From: Terrabacter tumescens
GTDB taxonomy: Bacteria; Actinomycetota; Actinomycetes; Actinomycetales; Dermatophilaceae
Length of the DNA stretch: 64,000 nt
Reading direction: 5' to 3'
Assembly (NCBI RefSeq): GCF_014646815.1
Contig: NZ_BMNZ01000003.1
Span: 62,001-126,000, forward strand
In this document: positions 37,968 to 46,550 of the stretch, one piece after another
Position numbering within the stretch: position 1 is the first letter of the stretch
How the letters are laid out: every line of letters begins with the position of its first letter
Program-made: the position numbers and the translations under genes
Notes under the pieces: generated by a model
The model's database searches: none
Told to the model about the DNA's origin: nothing
Seen by the model: only the letters and a program-made list of their open reading frames with translations

Positions 37968-39746
37968 TCAGGCGTAGGTGCGGAAGCCGCGCCCCGTCTT
38001 GCGCCCGAGGTAGCCGGCCGTCACGAGGTGCTCGAGCAGCGGCGCGGGCGCGTAGCCGCGCTCGCGGAACTCGAGGTAGAGCTCGCGCTCGATGGCGAGC
38101 GACACGTCGAGGCCGACGACGTCGAGCAGCTCGAAGGGGCCCATCGGCAGGCCGCAGCCGGTCTTCATCGCTGTGTCGATGTCGTCGGCCGTCGAGTAGT
38201 TGGCCTCGAGCATCTTCACGGCGTCGTTGAGGTAGGGGAAGAGCAGCGCGTTGACGATGAAGCCGGCGCGGTCGCCGCACGTGACGGCGTGCTTGCCGAC
38301 CGTCGCGCAGAGCGCCTGGACGGTGGCCACGACGTCGTCGGCGGTCGAGACGGTGTGCACGACCTCGACGAGCTTCATGACCTGCGCCGGGTTGAAGAAG
38401 TGCATGCCGATGACGTCCTGCGGACGCTTCGTCGCGGCCGCGCACTCGACGACGGGCAGCGAGCTCGTCGTCGTGGCGAGGATCGCACCGGGCCGGCAGA
38501 TCTCGTCGAGGTTCTCGAAGAGGGCACGCTTGACCGAGAGGTCCTCGACGACGGCCTCGACGACGAGGTCGACCTGGGCGAGGTCCTCGAGCCGCGTCGT
38601 GCCGCGGACGAGGGCGAGCGCCGCGTCGCGCTCCGCCTCGGTGGCCTTGCCGCGCTGGACGGCCTTCTCGAGGCTCTTGGCGAGGGCGGCGCGCACGGCC
38701 TCGACCTTGGCGTCGCTGCGCGCCACGAAGGTCACGTCGAGTCCGGCCTTGGCGAAGACCTCGACCATGCCGGTCGCCATGGTGCCCGAGCCGACGACGC
38801 CGACGGTCCGGACGGGACGGGTGCCCGCGACCGTGCCGTCGACACCCTGGGGCGTCAGGGAGTCCTCGACGACCTGCGAGCTGCCCGGAGCGGCGTACGT
38901 GTAGAAGCCCCGGCCGCTCTTGCGGCCCTTGAGCCCGGCGCTGACCATCTGCTTGATGATCGGGCTGGGGGCGTGCAGGCGGTCGCGGCCCTGCTTGTAC
39001 ATCGTGTCGAGGATCTCGTAGGCCGTGTCGAGGCCGATGAGGTCCATGAGGGCGAGCGGACCCATCGGGTAGCCACAGCCGAGCTTCATCGCGGCGTCGA
39101 TGTCCTCGCGCGTGGCGTACTTGCTCTCGAACATCGCGACGGCGTGGTTGAGGTAGCCGAAGAGCAGCGCGTTGGCGATGAAGCCGGCCTTGTCGCCGAC
39201 GATCACGGGCTTCTTGCCGAGTCGCTCGGCGAGCCCCTTGACGTCCTCGAAGATCTCGTCGCTCGTGATGACGGTCTTGATGACCTCGACGAACTGGAGC
39301 ACCGGGGCGGGGTTGAAGAAGTGCATGCCCACGACGCGCTTGGGGTTGATCGTCGCGACGGCGATCTCGGTGACGGGCAGCGAGCTCGTGTTGGTCGCGA
39401 GGATCGCGTCGTCCGAGACGATGGCGTCGAGCTTGGCGAAGATGTCCTTCTTGAGGTCGAGGTGCTCGGGCACGGCCTCGACGACGAGCTGGCACTCCTT
39501 GAGGTCGGCCATGTCGCTCGTGAACTGCACCCGGGCGTGCAGCGCTGCCTGGTCCTGCTCGCTCAGCTTGCCGCGCGACACGGCGCGGTCGGTCGAGTGC
39601 TGCAGGACTCCCCTGCCCTTCTCGACCGCCTCGTCGGTGACCTCGACCGCGACGACGTCGATGCCGTTGCGGGCGAAGACCTCCACGATGCCGGCACCCA
39701 TGGTGCCGAGTCCGATGACGCCGACCTTGGTGAACTCACGAGCCAT
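37968..39746 (-). CDS. Double-domain 3-hydroxyacyl-CoA (3-hydroxybutyryl-CoA) dehydrogenase
   Basis: A protein of 592 aa, two full 3HCDH enzymes in tandem. Copy 1 (about residues 1-290) has GLGTMGAG, TNTSSLPVTEIA, GMHFFNPAPVLQFVEV and ends RKSGRGFYTY. Copy 2 (about 307-592) has GSGTMATG, TTTSSLPVVECA, GMHFFNPAQVMKLVEV and ends RKTGRGFRTYA. Both keep the catalytic His, but the third Gly of the Rossmann loop is Ala in copy 2, so cofactor use may differ. It would convert acetoacetyl-CoA and 3-hydroxybutyryl-CoA. A weak GAGACT element 7 nt before the ATG is the only promoter hint. Confidence 0.94.
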   Translation of the reverse strand: MAREFTKVGVIGLGTMGAGIVEVFARNGIDVVAVEVTDEAVEKGRGVLQHSTDRAVSRGKLSEQDQAALHARVQFTSDMADLKECQLVVEAVPEHLDLKKDIFAKLDAIVSDDAILATNTSSLPVTEIAVATINPKRVVGMHFFNPAPVLQFVEVIKTVITSDEIFEDVKGLAERLGKKPVIVGDKAGFIANALLFGYLNHAVAMFESKYATREDIDAAMKLGCGYPMGPLALMDLIGLDTAYEILDTMYKQGRDRLHAPSPIIKQMVSAGLKGRKSGRGFYTYAAPGSSQVVEDSLTPQGVDGTVAGTRPVRTVGVVGSGTMATGMVEVFAKAGLDVTFVARSDAKVEAVRAALAKSLEKAVQRGKATEAERDAALALVRGTTRLEDLAQVDLVVEAVVEDLSVKRALFENLDEICRPGAILATTTSSLPVVECAAATKRPQDVIGMHFFNPAQVMKLVEVVHTVSTADDVVATVQALCATVGKHAVTCGDRAGFIVNALLFPYLNDAVKMLEANYSTADDIDTAMKTGCGLPMGPFELLDVVGLDVSLAIERELYLEFRERGYAPAPLLEHLVTAGYLGRKTGRGFRTYA

Positions 39747-39819
39747 GGGCGAGAGTCTCGCAGAGGGGCCGCCCCGGCCACACCCGTCCGGGGCGTGACG
39801 CTTCCCACGCGCCCTCCCT

Positions 39820-39825
39820 TAGGGT
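39820..39825 (+). promoter_or_regulatory. -10 element of nucS
   Basis: TAGGGT ends 6 nt before GTG 39832. Confidence 0.5.
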
Positions 39826-39831
39826 GGTCCG

Positions 39832-40527
39832 GTGCGTCTCGTCATAGCCCGGTGCAGCGTCGACTACGACGGTCGTCTCACCGCCCACCTCCCGCTCGCG
39901 ACCCGGCTGCTCGTCGTCAAGGCCGACGGCTCGGTCCTCGTCCACAGCGACGGCGGCTCCTACAAGCCGCTCAACTGGATGTCGCCGCCCTGCACGATGG
40001 CCGAGGTCGACCCCGACGAGGGACAGACGGGCGAGGGGGTCGTCGCCGTGTGGCGCGTCCAGCACGCGAAGAGCGAGGACCGCCTCACCGTCCTCATCCA
40101 CGAGGTGCTGCACGACTCCGACCACGAGCTCGGCGTCGACCCCGGCCTCGTCAAGGACGGCGTGGAGGCGCACCTGCAGAGGCTGCTCGCCGAGCACATC
40201 CACACCCTCGGCCACGGCTGGTCGCTCGTGCGCCGCGAGTACATGACGGCCATCGGGCCCGTCGACATCCTCGCCAAGGACTCGACCGGCACGAGCGTCG
40301 CCGTCGAGATCAAGCGACGCGGCGAGATCGACGGCGTCGAGCAGCTGACCCGCTACCTCGAGCTGATGAACCGCGACCCGCACCTCGCGCCCGTCACCGG
40401 CGTCTTCGCCGCGCAGCAGATCAAGCCGCAGGCGCGCACGCTCGCCGAGGACCGCGGCATCCGCTGCGTCGTGCTCGACTACGACGCCCTCAAGGGCATC
40501 GACGACGCGGAGTCGCGCCTCTTCTGA
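39832..40527 (+). CDS. nucS: Mismatch-specific endonuclease NucS (EndoMS)
   Basis: A protein of 231 aa. The N-terminal half is the beta-rich DNA-binding/dimer domain ([15 protein letters not shown]). The C-terminal half is a RecB-like nuclease with [33 protein letters not shown] (Asp, ExK, Gln). The extreme C-terminus ESRLF resembles the beta-clamp-binding peptide known for actinobacterial NucS. It carries out non-canonical mismatch repair in bacteria lacking MutS/MutL. GTG start set by the -10 spacing. Confidence 0.96.
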   Translation: MRLVIARCSVDYDGRLTAHLPLATRLLVVKADGSVLVHSDGGSYKPLNWMSPPCTMAEVDPDEGQTGEGVVAVWRVQHAKSEDRLTVLIHEVLHDSDHELGVDPGLVKDGVEAHLQRLLAEHIHTLGHGWSLVRREYMTAIGPVDILAKDSTGTSVAVEIKRRGEIDGVEQLTRYLELMNRDPHLAPVTGVFAAQQIKPQARTLAEDRGIRCVVLDYDALKGIDDAESRLF

Positions 40528-40561
40528 CCGACCGACGGCGTATGCCGTGCGGCCGGCTTAG

Positions 40562-40579
40562 CGCGACCACGGGGTCGCG
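40562..40579. terminator. Hairpin between nucS and the AlkD-like gene
   Basis: CGCGACC-ACGG-GGTCGCG, 7-bp arms with a 4-nt loop, between convergent genes. A GTATGCC motif lies just before it at 40540. Confidence 0.5.
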
Positions 40580-40590
40580 GCTTCGCAGGG

Positions 40591-41253
40591 TCACACCCAG
40601 CGGGACCGCACCTCGGGCGCCAGCTTCTCGACGGCCAGCCGGACCGCCGGTCGCGACATGTCGGCGACGTGCTCGTCGAGGAACGCCACGAGACTGTCCT
40701 GGTCCCGGACTCCCGCGTGCTTGAGGAAGATGCCGACAGGCTTGTGCACCAACGGATCCCGGTCGGCCGCCAGCAGTCCGGCGAGCTCCCAGCCGACCTC
40801 GACGTCGGGGGTGTCGAGCAGCCCGAGCGGGGCCGTCATGGCGGTCCGTCGACGCAACGGCTCGCGCGAGCCGGCGAGGTCACGCAGGACCTGCTTGTCG
40901 CGGCCGACCAGCCACAGCCCGATGACCCGCGGCGCCGCACGGTCGACCATGTCCCACGTCGTGATGCGGTGGTGGTGGGCGAGGTAGGTGCGGGCGAGCG
41001 TGCCGCGCCCGTGGCCGTCGATGCGCTTGCGACGTGCCTTGAAGTCGAGGATGCAGAGGGCCGCCAGCCGGGGCTCGTACGCCGGGTGCGCGAGCAGCCG
41101 CTCGACCTCCGAGAGGGGTAGGCGCGTGTGCCGTTTCGCGACGGCGAAGAGCGTGCCCATCCGCACCCCGATCGCCTCCTCGTCCGGGGCCAGCCGCCGG
41201 CGCACCGCGGCGAGCGCCTCGTCACTGCGCTCCGCCTCGAGCTCGGCGACCAC
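40591..41253 (-). CDS. DNA alkylation repair (AlkD-like HEAT repeat) protein
   Basis: A protein of 220 aa. It is almost wholly helical with AlkD-family landmarks: RMGTLFAVAKRHTRLPLSEVERLLAHPAYEPRLAALCIL, TWDMVDRAAPRVIGLWLV and HKPVGIFLKHAGVRDQDSLVAFLDEH. AlkD enzymes excise cationic alkylated bases using an Asp and aromatic residues on the concave face; the WDMVDRA segment is at the expected position. It follows the histidine-phosphatase-like gene by 26 nt in the same direction, so the two are probably co-transcribed. Confidence 0.85.
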   Translation of the reverse strand: MVAELEAERSDEALAAVRRRLAPDEEAIGVRMGTLFAVAKRHTRLPLSEVERLLAHPAYEPRLAALCILDFKARRKRIDGHGRGTLARTYLAHHHRITTWDMVDRAAPRVIGLWLVGRDKQVLRDLAGSREPLRRRTAMTAPLGLLDTPDVEVGWELAGLLAADRDPLVHKPVGIFLKHAGVRDQDSLVAFLDEHVADMSRPAVRLAVEKLAPEVRSRWV

Positions 41254-41279
41254 CGCGTCGGCGGACGTCGGCGCGGGAC

Positions 41280-41627
41280 TCAGGACAGTCCCTCGAGCGG
41301 CGCTCGCGTGGTGCCGTCGGCGTCGACGAGGAGCAGCACCGGCTCTGAGGCGTCGCCACCCCGCACGACGACGACCGTCTCGCCCCGGTGCCGGTCGACG
41401 AGCTCCTCGAGACCCGAGGACCCGTCGTGCAGGTCACCGTGGCCGAGGTGCGACGGGACCCCGAGGTCGTCGGCCAAGGACTCGACGGGACCCGTGTCGG
41501 GGACGTCGTCGGCGGCATACACCGCCTGGACCTTCTCGAGGTGGACGGCCGACGCCAGCCACGGGACGTCCGCCAGCCCCGGCGGGTTGACGACGATGAT
41601 GCGCGCGGCGCACTGCAGGTCGCTCAT
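41280..41627 (-). CDS. Short histidine-phosphatase-like protein lacking catalytic residues
   Basis: A protein of 115 aa. Strand and helix order echo the SixA-type histidine phosphatases: ARIIVVNPPG at the place of the catalytic LVRHGE strand, VQAVYAADDVPDTGPVESLADDLGVP at the place of the SSDLxRAxETAxxLAExLG segment, and LEELVDRHRGETVVVVRGGD at the place of the GxTVLLVSHG strand. Both catalytic His and the key Arg are missing. If this reading is right it is a pseudoenzyme. The match is by eye and could be wrong. Leaderless start (TAGCGT). Confidence 0.6.
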   Translation of the reverse strand: MSDLQCAARIIVVNPPGLADVPWLASAVHLEKVQAVYAADDVPDTGPVESLADDLGVPSHLGHGDLHDGSSGLEELVDRHRGETVVVVRGGDASEPVLLLVDADGTTRAPLEGLS

Positions 41628-41634
41628 GCCTGCG

Positions 41635-41640
41635 ACGCTA
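41635..41640 (-). promoter_or_regulatory. -10 element of the histidine-phosphatase-like gene
   Basis: TAGCGT on the minus strand, 7 nt before ATG 41627; it overlaps the end of the mutase region. Confidence 0.5.
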
Positions 41641-41647
41641 CGCCTGC

Positions 41648-43729
41648 TCAGACCGGCGCGGACTCGAGTGGCGCGAGACCGCGTGCGGCACGGATCACAC
41701 CGACCATCTCGCCCATGATGTCGTTGAGCCCGAAGTCCTTCGGCGTGAAGACCATGGCGACCCCGGCCTCGCGCAGCGCGGCGGCGTCGGACTCGGGGAT
41801 GATCCCGCCGACGACGACCGGCACGTCGCCCGCCCCCGCCTCGCGCAGGCCGCGCAGCACCTCGGGGACGAGCTCCATGTGCGAGCCGCTGAGGATCGAG
41901 ATGCCGACGAGGTGCACGTCCTCGGCCACGGCGGCCGCGACGATCTGGTCCGGCGTCAGGCGGATGCCCTGGTAGACCACCTCGAAGCCGGCGTCGCGGG
42001 CCCGGACGGCCACCTGCTCGGCGCCGTTGCTGTGACCGTCGAGTCCCGGCTTGCCGACGAGGATGCGCAGCTTCTCGCCGAGCTCCTCGCCGGTGCGTGC
42101 GACGAGGTCGCGCACGCGGGACAGGGCGTCTCCCGGCTCGCTCGAGGAGACACCCACCGAGCCGGAGACCCCGGTGGGAGCGCGGTACTCGCCGAACTGC
42201 TCGCGCAGTGCCGCAGCCCACTCCCCCGTCGTGACCTCGGCGCGAGCGCACTCGAGGGAGGCCTGCATGAGGTTGGCTCCCGACGCGGCGTCGGCGCGCA
42301 GCCGCTCCACGGCAGCAGCTGCACGGGCTCGACGCTCGGGGTCGGCGTCACGGCTCTCGCGCCACTCGCGCACGGCCTCGGACGCGTGGCGCTCGACGTC
42401 GGCGTCGACCGTCTGGATGGCCGCGTCGAGGTCGGCCGTCAGCGGGTTGGGCTCGGTCGTCCCGAACTTGTTGAGACCGACGACGACGGACTCGCCCGCC
42501 TCGATGCGGCGGCGGCGCTCGGCGTGGGAGGCGACGAGGGCGGACTTCATGTAGCCGGACTCGACGGCGGCCACGGCCCCGCCCATCTCCTCGACGCGCG
42601 CCATCTCGGCCTTGGCGCCGGCGACGAGCTCGGCGACCTTGGCCTCGACGACGACGGAGCCGGTGAAGAGGTCGTCGTACTCCAGCAGGTCGGACTCGTA
42701 GGCGAGCACCTGCTGCATGCGCAGGCTCCACTGCTGGTCCCAGGGCCGCGGCAGGCCGAGCGCCTCGTTCCAGGCCGGCAGCTGGATGGCACGGGCGCGG
42801 GCGTCCTTGGACAGGGTCACCCCGAGCATCTCGAGGACGATGCGCTGGACGTTGTTCTCGGGCTGGGCCTCGGTCAGGCCGAGGCTGTTGACCTGGACGC
42901 CGTAGCGGAAGCGGCGTGCCTTGGCGTCGGTGACGCCGTAGCGCTCGCGGGTCAGCTCGTCCCAGAGCTCGACGAAGGCCCGCATCTTGCACATCTCCTC
43001 GACGAACCGCACACCGGCGTTGACGAAGAAGGAGATCCGGGCGACGACGCTGGCGAACTCCTCGGCGGGCACCTGTCCCGAGTCGCGCACGGCGTCGAGG
43101 ACCGCGACCGCGGTCGACATGGCGTACGCGATCTCCTGCACCGGCGTGGCCCCGGCCTCCTGCAGGTGGTAGCTGCAGATGTTGATGGGGTTCCACTTCG
43201 GGATCTCGCGGACCGTGTAGGCCACGAGGTCGGTGATGAGCCGCAGCGACGGGCCGGGCGGGAAGACGTAGGTCCCTCGCGAGAGGTACTCCTTGATGAT
43301 GTCGTTCTGCGTCGTCCCCGCCAGGGCGTGCACCCACTCGGCGGGGTCCTCGCCCGCGGCTTCCGCCTGGCGCTCGGCCGCGACCTGGTAGAGCGCGAGC
43401 AGCCACATCGCCGTCGCGTTGATGGTCATCGAGGTGTTCATCTCGCGCAGCGGGATGTCGGCGAAGAGCGCCGCCATGTCGCCGATGTGGCTGATCGGCA
43501 CGCCGACCTTGCCGACCTCGCCGCGCGCCAGCACGTGGTCCGGGTCGTAGCCCGTCTGGGTCGGCAGGTCGAAGGCGACGGACAGGCCCGTCTGACCCTT
43601 CGCGAGGTTGCGGCGGTAGAGCGCGTTGCTCGCAGCGGCACTCGAGTGGCCGGCGTACGTGCGCATGACCCACGGGCGGTCGGGCGTCACCCGGGCCGCC
43701 GGGTGCGGTGTGCTCTCCGTCGAAGACAT
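41648..43729 (-). CDS. ecm: Ethylmalonyl-CoA mutase (MeaA-type, B12-dependent)
   Basis: A protein of 693 aa. The N-terminal TIM-barrel begins PWVMRTYAGHSSAAASNALYRRNLAKGQTGLSVAFDLPTQTGYDPDH. The C-terminal B12 domain has KPGLDGHSNGAEQVAVRARDAGFEVVYQG with the cobalt-ligating DxHxxG variant DGHSNG, then GISILSGSHMELVPEVL and VVGGIIPESDAAAL. Length and sequence style fit MeaA/Ecm rather than the longer methylmalonyl-CoA mutase large subunit. It converts ethylmalonyl-CoA to methylsuccinyl-CoA. Partners in the window: ccrA, mce, meaB, and the adenosyltransferase. Confidence 0.93.
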   Translation of the reverse strand: MSSTESTPHPAARVTPDRPWVMRTYAGHSSAAASNALYRRNLAKGQTGLSVAFDLPTQTGYDPDHVLARGEVGKVGVPISHIGDMAALFADIPLREMNTSMTINATAMWLLALYQVAAERQAEAAGEDPAEWVHALAGTTQNDIIKEYLSRGTYVFPPGPSLRLITDLVAYTVREIPKWNPINICSYHLQEAGATPVQEIAYAMSTAVAVLDAVRDSGQVPAEEFASVVARISFFVNAGVRFVEEMCKMRAFVELWDELTRERYGVTDAKARRFRYGVQVNSLGLTEAQPENNVQRIVLEMLGVTLSKDARARAIQLPAWNEALGLPRPWDQQWSLRMQQVLAYESDLLEYDDLFTGSVVVEAKVAELVAGAKAEMARVEEMGGAVAAVESGYMKSALVASHAERRRRIEAGESVVVGLNKFGTTEPNPLTADLDAAIQTVDADVERHASEAVREWRESRDADPERRARAAAAVERLRADAASGANLMQASLECARAEVTTGEWAAALREQFGEYRAPTGVSGSVGVSSSEPGDALSRVRDLVARTGEELGEKLRILVGKPGLDGHSNGAEQVAVRARDAGFEVVYQGIRLTPDQIVAAAVAEDVHLVGISILSGSHMELVPEVLRGLREAGAGDVPVVVGGIIPESDAAALREAGVAMVFTPKDFGLNDIMGEMVGVIRAARGLAPLESAPV

Positions 43730-43735
43730 GGCTCG

Positions 43736-43741
43736 ACGGTA
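43736..43741 (-). promoter_or_regulatory. -10 element of ecm
   Basis: TACCGT on the minus strand, 6 nt before ATG 43729. Confidence 0.5.
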
Positions 43742-43769
43742 GCGGCGGGGTCGCGCGGTGGGCAGGCGC

Positions 43770-44150
43770 TCAGGCGGTGAGAGGCGCCACAGTCACGCCG
43801 GCCGGCGTGGGACCCCCGGAGCTGTGCCGGGGGGCGAGGATGCGCTCGAGCCGGCAGCCGCGCAGCAGCCGCGTCGTGCGGTCGCTCGCGTCGACGAGCA
43901 GCAGCCGGCGCTCGGCGCGGGTGGCCCGCCGGTGGAGGTGGACGATCACCCCGAGACCGGTGGCGTCACCGATCTCGGCGCTGCCGAGGTGCAGGCGCAG
44001 CTCGCCGGGCCCCTCGTTGATGACCGCGTGGATCGCATCGCGGATGTCCGGGACCGTGTGGACGTCGAGACGGCCCTCGATGATGACATCGTGGCCGTCA
44101 GGCGCGTCGAGCACTCGGACCGGACCCCTGCGGTGGGTGTTCAGCGTCAT
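43770..44150 (-). CDS. STAS domain protein (anti-sigma factor antagonist-like)
   Basis: A protein of 126 aa. The STAS pattern is VIIEGRLDVHTVPDIRDAIHAVINEGPGELRLHLGSAEIGDATGLGVIVHLHRRA, with DATGLGV at the position where anti-anti-sigma factors carry the phosphorylatable D-S/T-S/T-G-LGV loop. The Thr could be a phosphorylation site. No kinase partner is adjacent. GAGAGGGG precedes the ATG. It may belong to a sigma-B-like or chemosensory partner switch; that is inference from the fold. Confidence 0.88.
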   Translation of the reverse strand: MTLNTHRRGPVRVLDAPDGHDVIIEGRLDVHTVPDIRDAIHAVINEGPGELRLHLGSAEIGDATGLGVIVHLHRRATRAERRLLLVDASDRTTRLLRGCRLERILAPRHSSGGPTPAGVTVAPLTA

Positions 44151-44334
44151 GTAGACCCCTCTCAACGCTGTGCCGTCACCATGATGACGCCTCAGCCGAC
44201 GAAAACGTTGCCCCTAGGAGTCAAGAAGTGGTCAAGAAATACGACCTCGGGGCCAACGCGTGACGCGGCACCATGACCCGGTCGGAGCACATCCGACAAA
44301 GCAGGACGAACCGCCGACGGGCGGCGCCGGCGCG

Positions 44335-45621
44335 CTAGTCGAAGGTCGGCTCGTCGTCGGGCTCGCGGGTGACGTCGGCCCCGAGGGCACGCAGCGCCTG
44401 CTCGAACCGCGGGTAGCCGCGGTCGATGTGGTGGACGCCGCTGACGAGGGTCTCGCCCTCGGCCACGAGGCCCGCGATGACGAGGGCGGCGCCCGACCGG
44501 ATGTCGCTGCTCTCGACGGGAGCGCCCGAGAGGATCGGGACGCCGTGCGTCATGACGTGGTGGCCGTCGACCTGGGCGTCGGCGCCGAGGCGGGCGAGCT
44601 CCTGGACGGTGCGGAAGCGCGCCTCGAAGAGGTTCTCCGTCACCATGGCCGAGCCGTCGGCGACGGCGTTGTAGGTCAGGGCGAAGGGCTGCAGGTCGGT
44701 CGGGAAGCCGGGGTAGGGCAGCGTCGCGACGTCGAAGGCGCGGGGGCGCCGCTCACGCGCCGAGACCCGGAAGCCGCGGGCGGTCGTCTCGACGTGGCAG
44801 CCTGCTGCCTCGAGGGCTCCCAGCGGAGCGCGCAGGTGGTCCGCGACCCCACCGACCACCTCGATGTCGCCACGGGTCGTCGCCGCCGCGAAGGCCCACG
44901 TGCCGGCCGCGATGCGGTCGGAGACGACCGCGTGCTCGGTCGGCTGCAGCGACTCGACGCCGTGCACCGTGATGCGGGACGTGCCGGCACCCTCGACGCG
45001 GGCGCCCATCGAGACGAGCATCTCGGCGATGTCGACGATCTCGGGCTCCTTGGCCACGTTGTCGATCGTCGTCGTGCCGCGAGCGAGGACCGCTGCGGTA
45101 AGGATGTTCTCGGTCGCGCCGACGCTCGGGAAGTCCAGTCGGATGTCGGCGCCCGTCAGCCCGCGCGGTGCGGTGGCGACGAGGTAGCCGTGGGTCACGT
45201 GGACCTCGGCGCCGAGCGCCTCGAGCCCCGCCGCGTGCAGGTCGAGCCCTCGGGAGCCGATCGCGTCCCCGCCGGGGACGGCGACGTCGGCCTCCCCCAC
45301 GCGGGCCACGAGTGGACCGAGCACCGAGATCGAGGCCCGCAGGGCGCGGACGAGCTCGTAGTCGGCGCGGTGACCGATGCGCTCGGGCACGTCGAGCACG
45401 ACGACGCCGGCCGCCGCGTCGTAGTCGACGCCGACCCCGAGGCGCCGCAGCAGCTCGGCCATGATCGTCACGTCGGCGATCGCCGGGACGTTCGTCAGGG
45501 TGCTGCGGCCGACCCCCAGCAGGGCCACGGCCATCAGCTTGAGGGCGCTGTTCTTGGCGCCCACGACGGACACCTCACCCATGAGGTGTGCGCCACCGAC
45601 GACGCGAAATCGCTCTCTCAC
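44335..45621 (-). CDS. murA: UDP-N-acetylglucosamine 1-carboxyvinyltransferase
   Basis: A protein of 428 aa. It makes the first committed peptidoglycan precursor by adding enolpyruvate to UDP-GlcNAc. It has [22 protein letters not shown] with the PEP-binding Lys and later [30 protein letters not shown]. At the catalytic position, where most bacteria have Cys in GGCAIG, it reads GGDAIGSR, with Asp at residue 119. In mycobacteria the same Asp makes MurA insensitive to fosfomycin, so intrinsic resistance is likely. The GTG start has TAGGGT 7 nt upstream. Confidence 0.97.
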   Translation of the reverse strand: MRERFRVVGGAHLMGEVSVVGAKNSALKLMAVALLGVGRSTLTNVPAIADVTIMAELLRRLGVGVDYDAAAGVVVLDVPERIGHRADYELVRALRASISVLGPLVARVGEADVAVPGGDAIGSRGLDLHAAGLEALGAEVHVTHGYLVATAPRGLTGADIRLDFPSVGATENILTAAVLARGTTTIDNVAKEPEIVDIAEMLVSMGARVEGAGTSRITVHGVESLQPTEHAVVSDRIAAGTWAFAAATTRGDIEVVGGVADHLRAPLGALEAAGCHVETTARGFRVSARERRPRAFDVATLPYPGFPTDLQPFALTYNAVADGSAMVTENLFEARFRTVQELARLGADAQVDGHHVMTHGVPILSGAPVESSDIRSGAALVIAGLVAEGETLVSGVHHIDRGYPRFEQALRALGADVTREPDDEPTFD

Positions 45622-45628
45622 CCACCGA

Positions 45629-45634
45629 ACCCTA
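45629..45634 (-). promoter_or_regulatory. -10 element of murA
   Basis: TAGGGT on the minus strand, 7 nt before GTG 45621. The region between murA and the divergent adenosyltransferase gene is only 66 bp. Confidence 0.55.
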
Positions 45635-45687
45635 GCGGGGACGTGGGCGCTCGCCGGACGACGAGGGGCGGGTGAGAGAGTGGCCCC

Positions 45688-46329
45688 ATGGTCAACCTGA
45701 CGCGGATCTACACGCGCACCGGCGACGACGGCACCACGAGCCTCGGCGACTTCTCACGGGTGAGCAAGAACGACGCCCGGCTGCACGCCTACGCGGACTC
45801 CAACGAGGCCAACGCGGCGATCGGCATCGCGGTCGCGTGCGGCGGGCTGACCGACGAGGTGACGGCCACCCTGCAGCGCGTGCAGAACGAGCTGTTCGAC
45901 GTCGGCGCCGACCTGTCGACGCCGCTGCGCGAGCGCTACGACTACCCGCCCCTGCGCGTCGAGCAGCCGTGGGTCGACGACCTCGAGAAGGACTGCGACC
46001 ACTACCTCGAGCAGGTCGAGAAGCTGCGCTCGTTCATCCTGCCCGGAGGCACGCCCGGCTCTGCGTACCTCCACCTCGCGACGACGATCGTGCGGCGGGC
46101 CGAGCGGTCCGCGTGGGCGGCCGTCGACCAGCACGGCACCGAGCCGGCGGCCGAAGGCACCGATGCCCGCGGTGTCGGCGGTGTCAACGTGCTGACGGCG
46201 AAGTACCTCAACCGCCTCTCCGACCTGCTCTTCATCCTGGCCCGCATCGCCAACAAGCCCATCGGCGGCGACGTGCTGTGGCAGCCCGGCGGCGGCAGGG
46301 TCGACAAGCCCGAGCGCAAGCGGCACTGA
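45688..46329 (+). CDS. Cob(I)yrinic acid a,c-diamide adenosyltransferase (PduO type)
   Basis: A protein of 213 aa. It shows the PduO signature [42 protein letters not shown], the ATP-binding helix region [28 protein letters not shown] and [16 protein letters not shown]. It makes adenosylcobalamin, the cofactor for the ethylmalonyl-CoA mutase at 41648. It is divergent from murA. The sequence after its stop holds the tandem GGCATAC pair. Confidence 0.96.
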   Translation: MVNLTRIYTRTGDDGTTSLGDFSRVSKNDARLHAYADSNEANAAIGIAVACGGLTDEVTATLQRVQNELFDVGADLSTPLRERYDYPPLRVEQPWVDDLEKDCDHYLEQVEKLRSFILPGGTPGSAYLHLATTIVRRAERSAWAAVDQHGTEPAAEGTDARGVGGVNVLTAKYLNRLSDLLFILARIANKPIGGDVLWQPGGGRVDKPERKRH

Positions 46330-46351
46330 CCCGCGCGGGACCCGCCCACGC

Positions 46352-46365
46352 GGCATACGGCATAC
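46352..46365 (+). repeat. Tandem pair of the GGCATAC motif
   Basis: GGCATAC occurs twice head to tail, 23 bp after the adenosyltransferase stop. The rest of the 221-bp region to the next gene holds a GATCGGGCGC block (46378) and a block at 46425-46444 that matches 26582-26601 in 19 of 20 positions. Confidence 0.9.
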
Positions 46366-46550
46366 GGTAGCGCGCCTGATCGGGCGCGAGATCGTGCAGC
46401 CCGTGTCTCCAGACCGCAGCACCGGCGCGATCACGCGCACGACCAGACGCCGGATCTCGCGCATCCACACCCTCTCGGCCCGGACACTGCCCGTCCACAG
46501 CGGTGGCCCAGCCGCTGGTCGTGGGTGCGGGCGCTGAGCACAGTGGCCGC

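Noticed and set aside
41648-43729. Methylmalonyl-CoA mutase large subunit
   Set aside because: The protein is single-chain, shorter than MutB and its N-terminal segment matches the MeaA/ethylmalonyl-CoA mutase style; presence of ccr supports this. Only a phylogeny would settle it fully.
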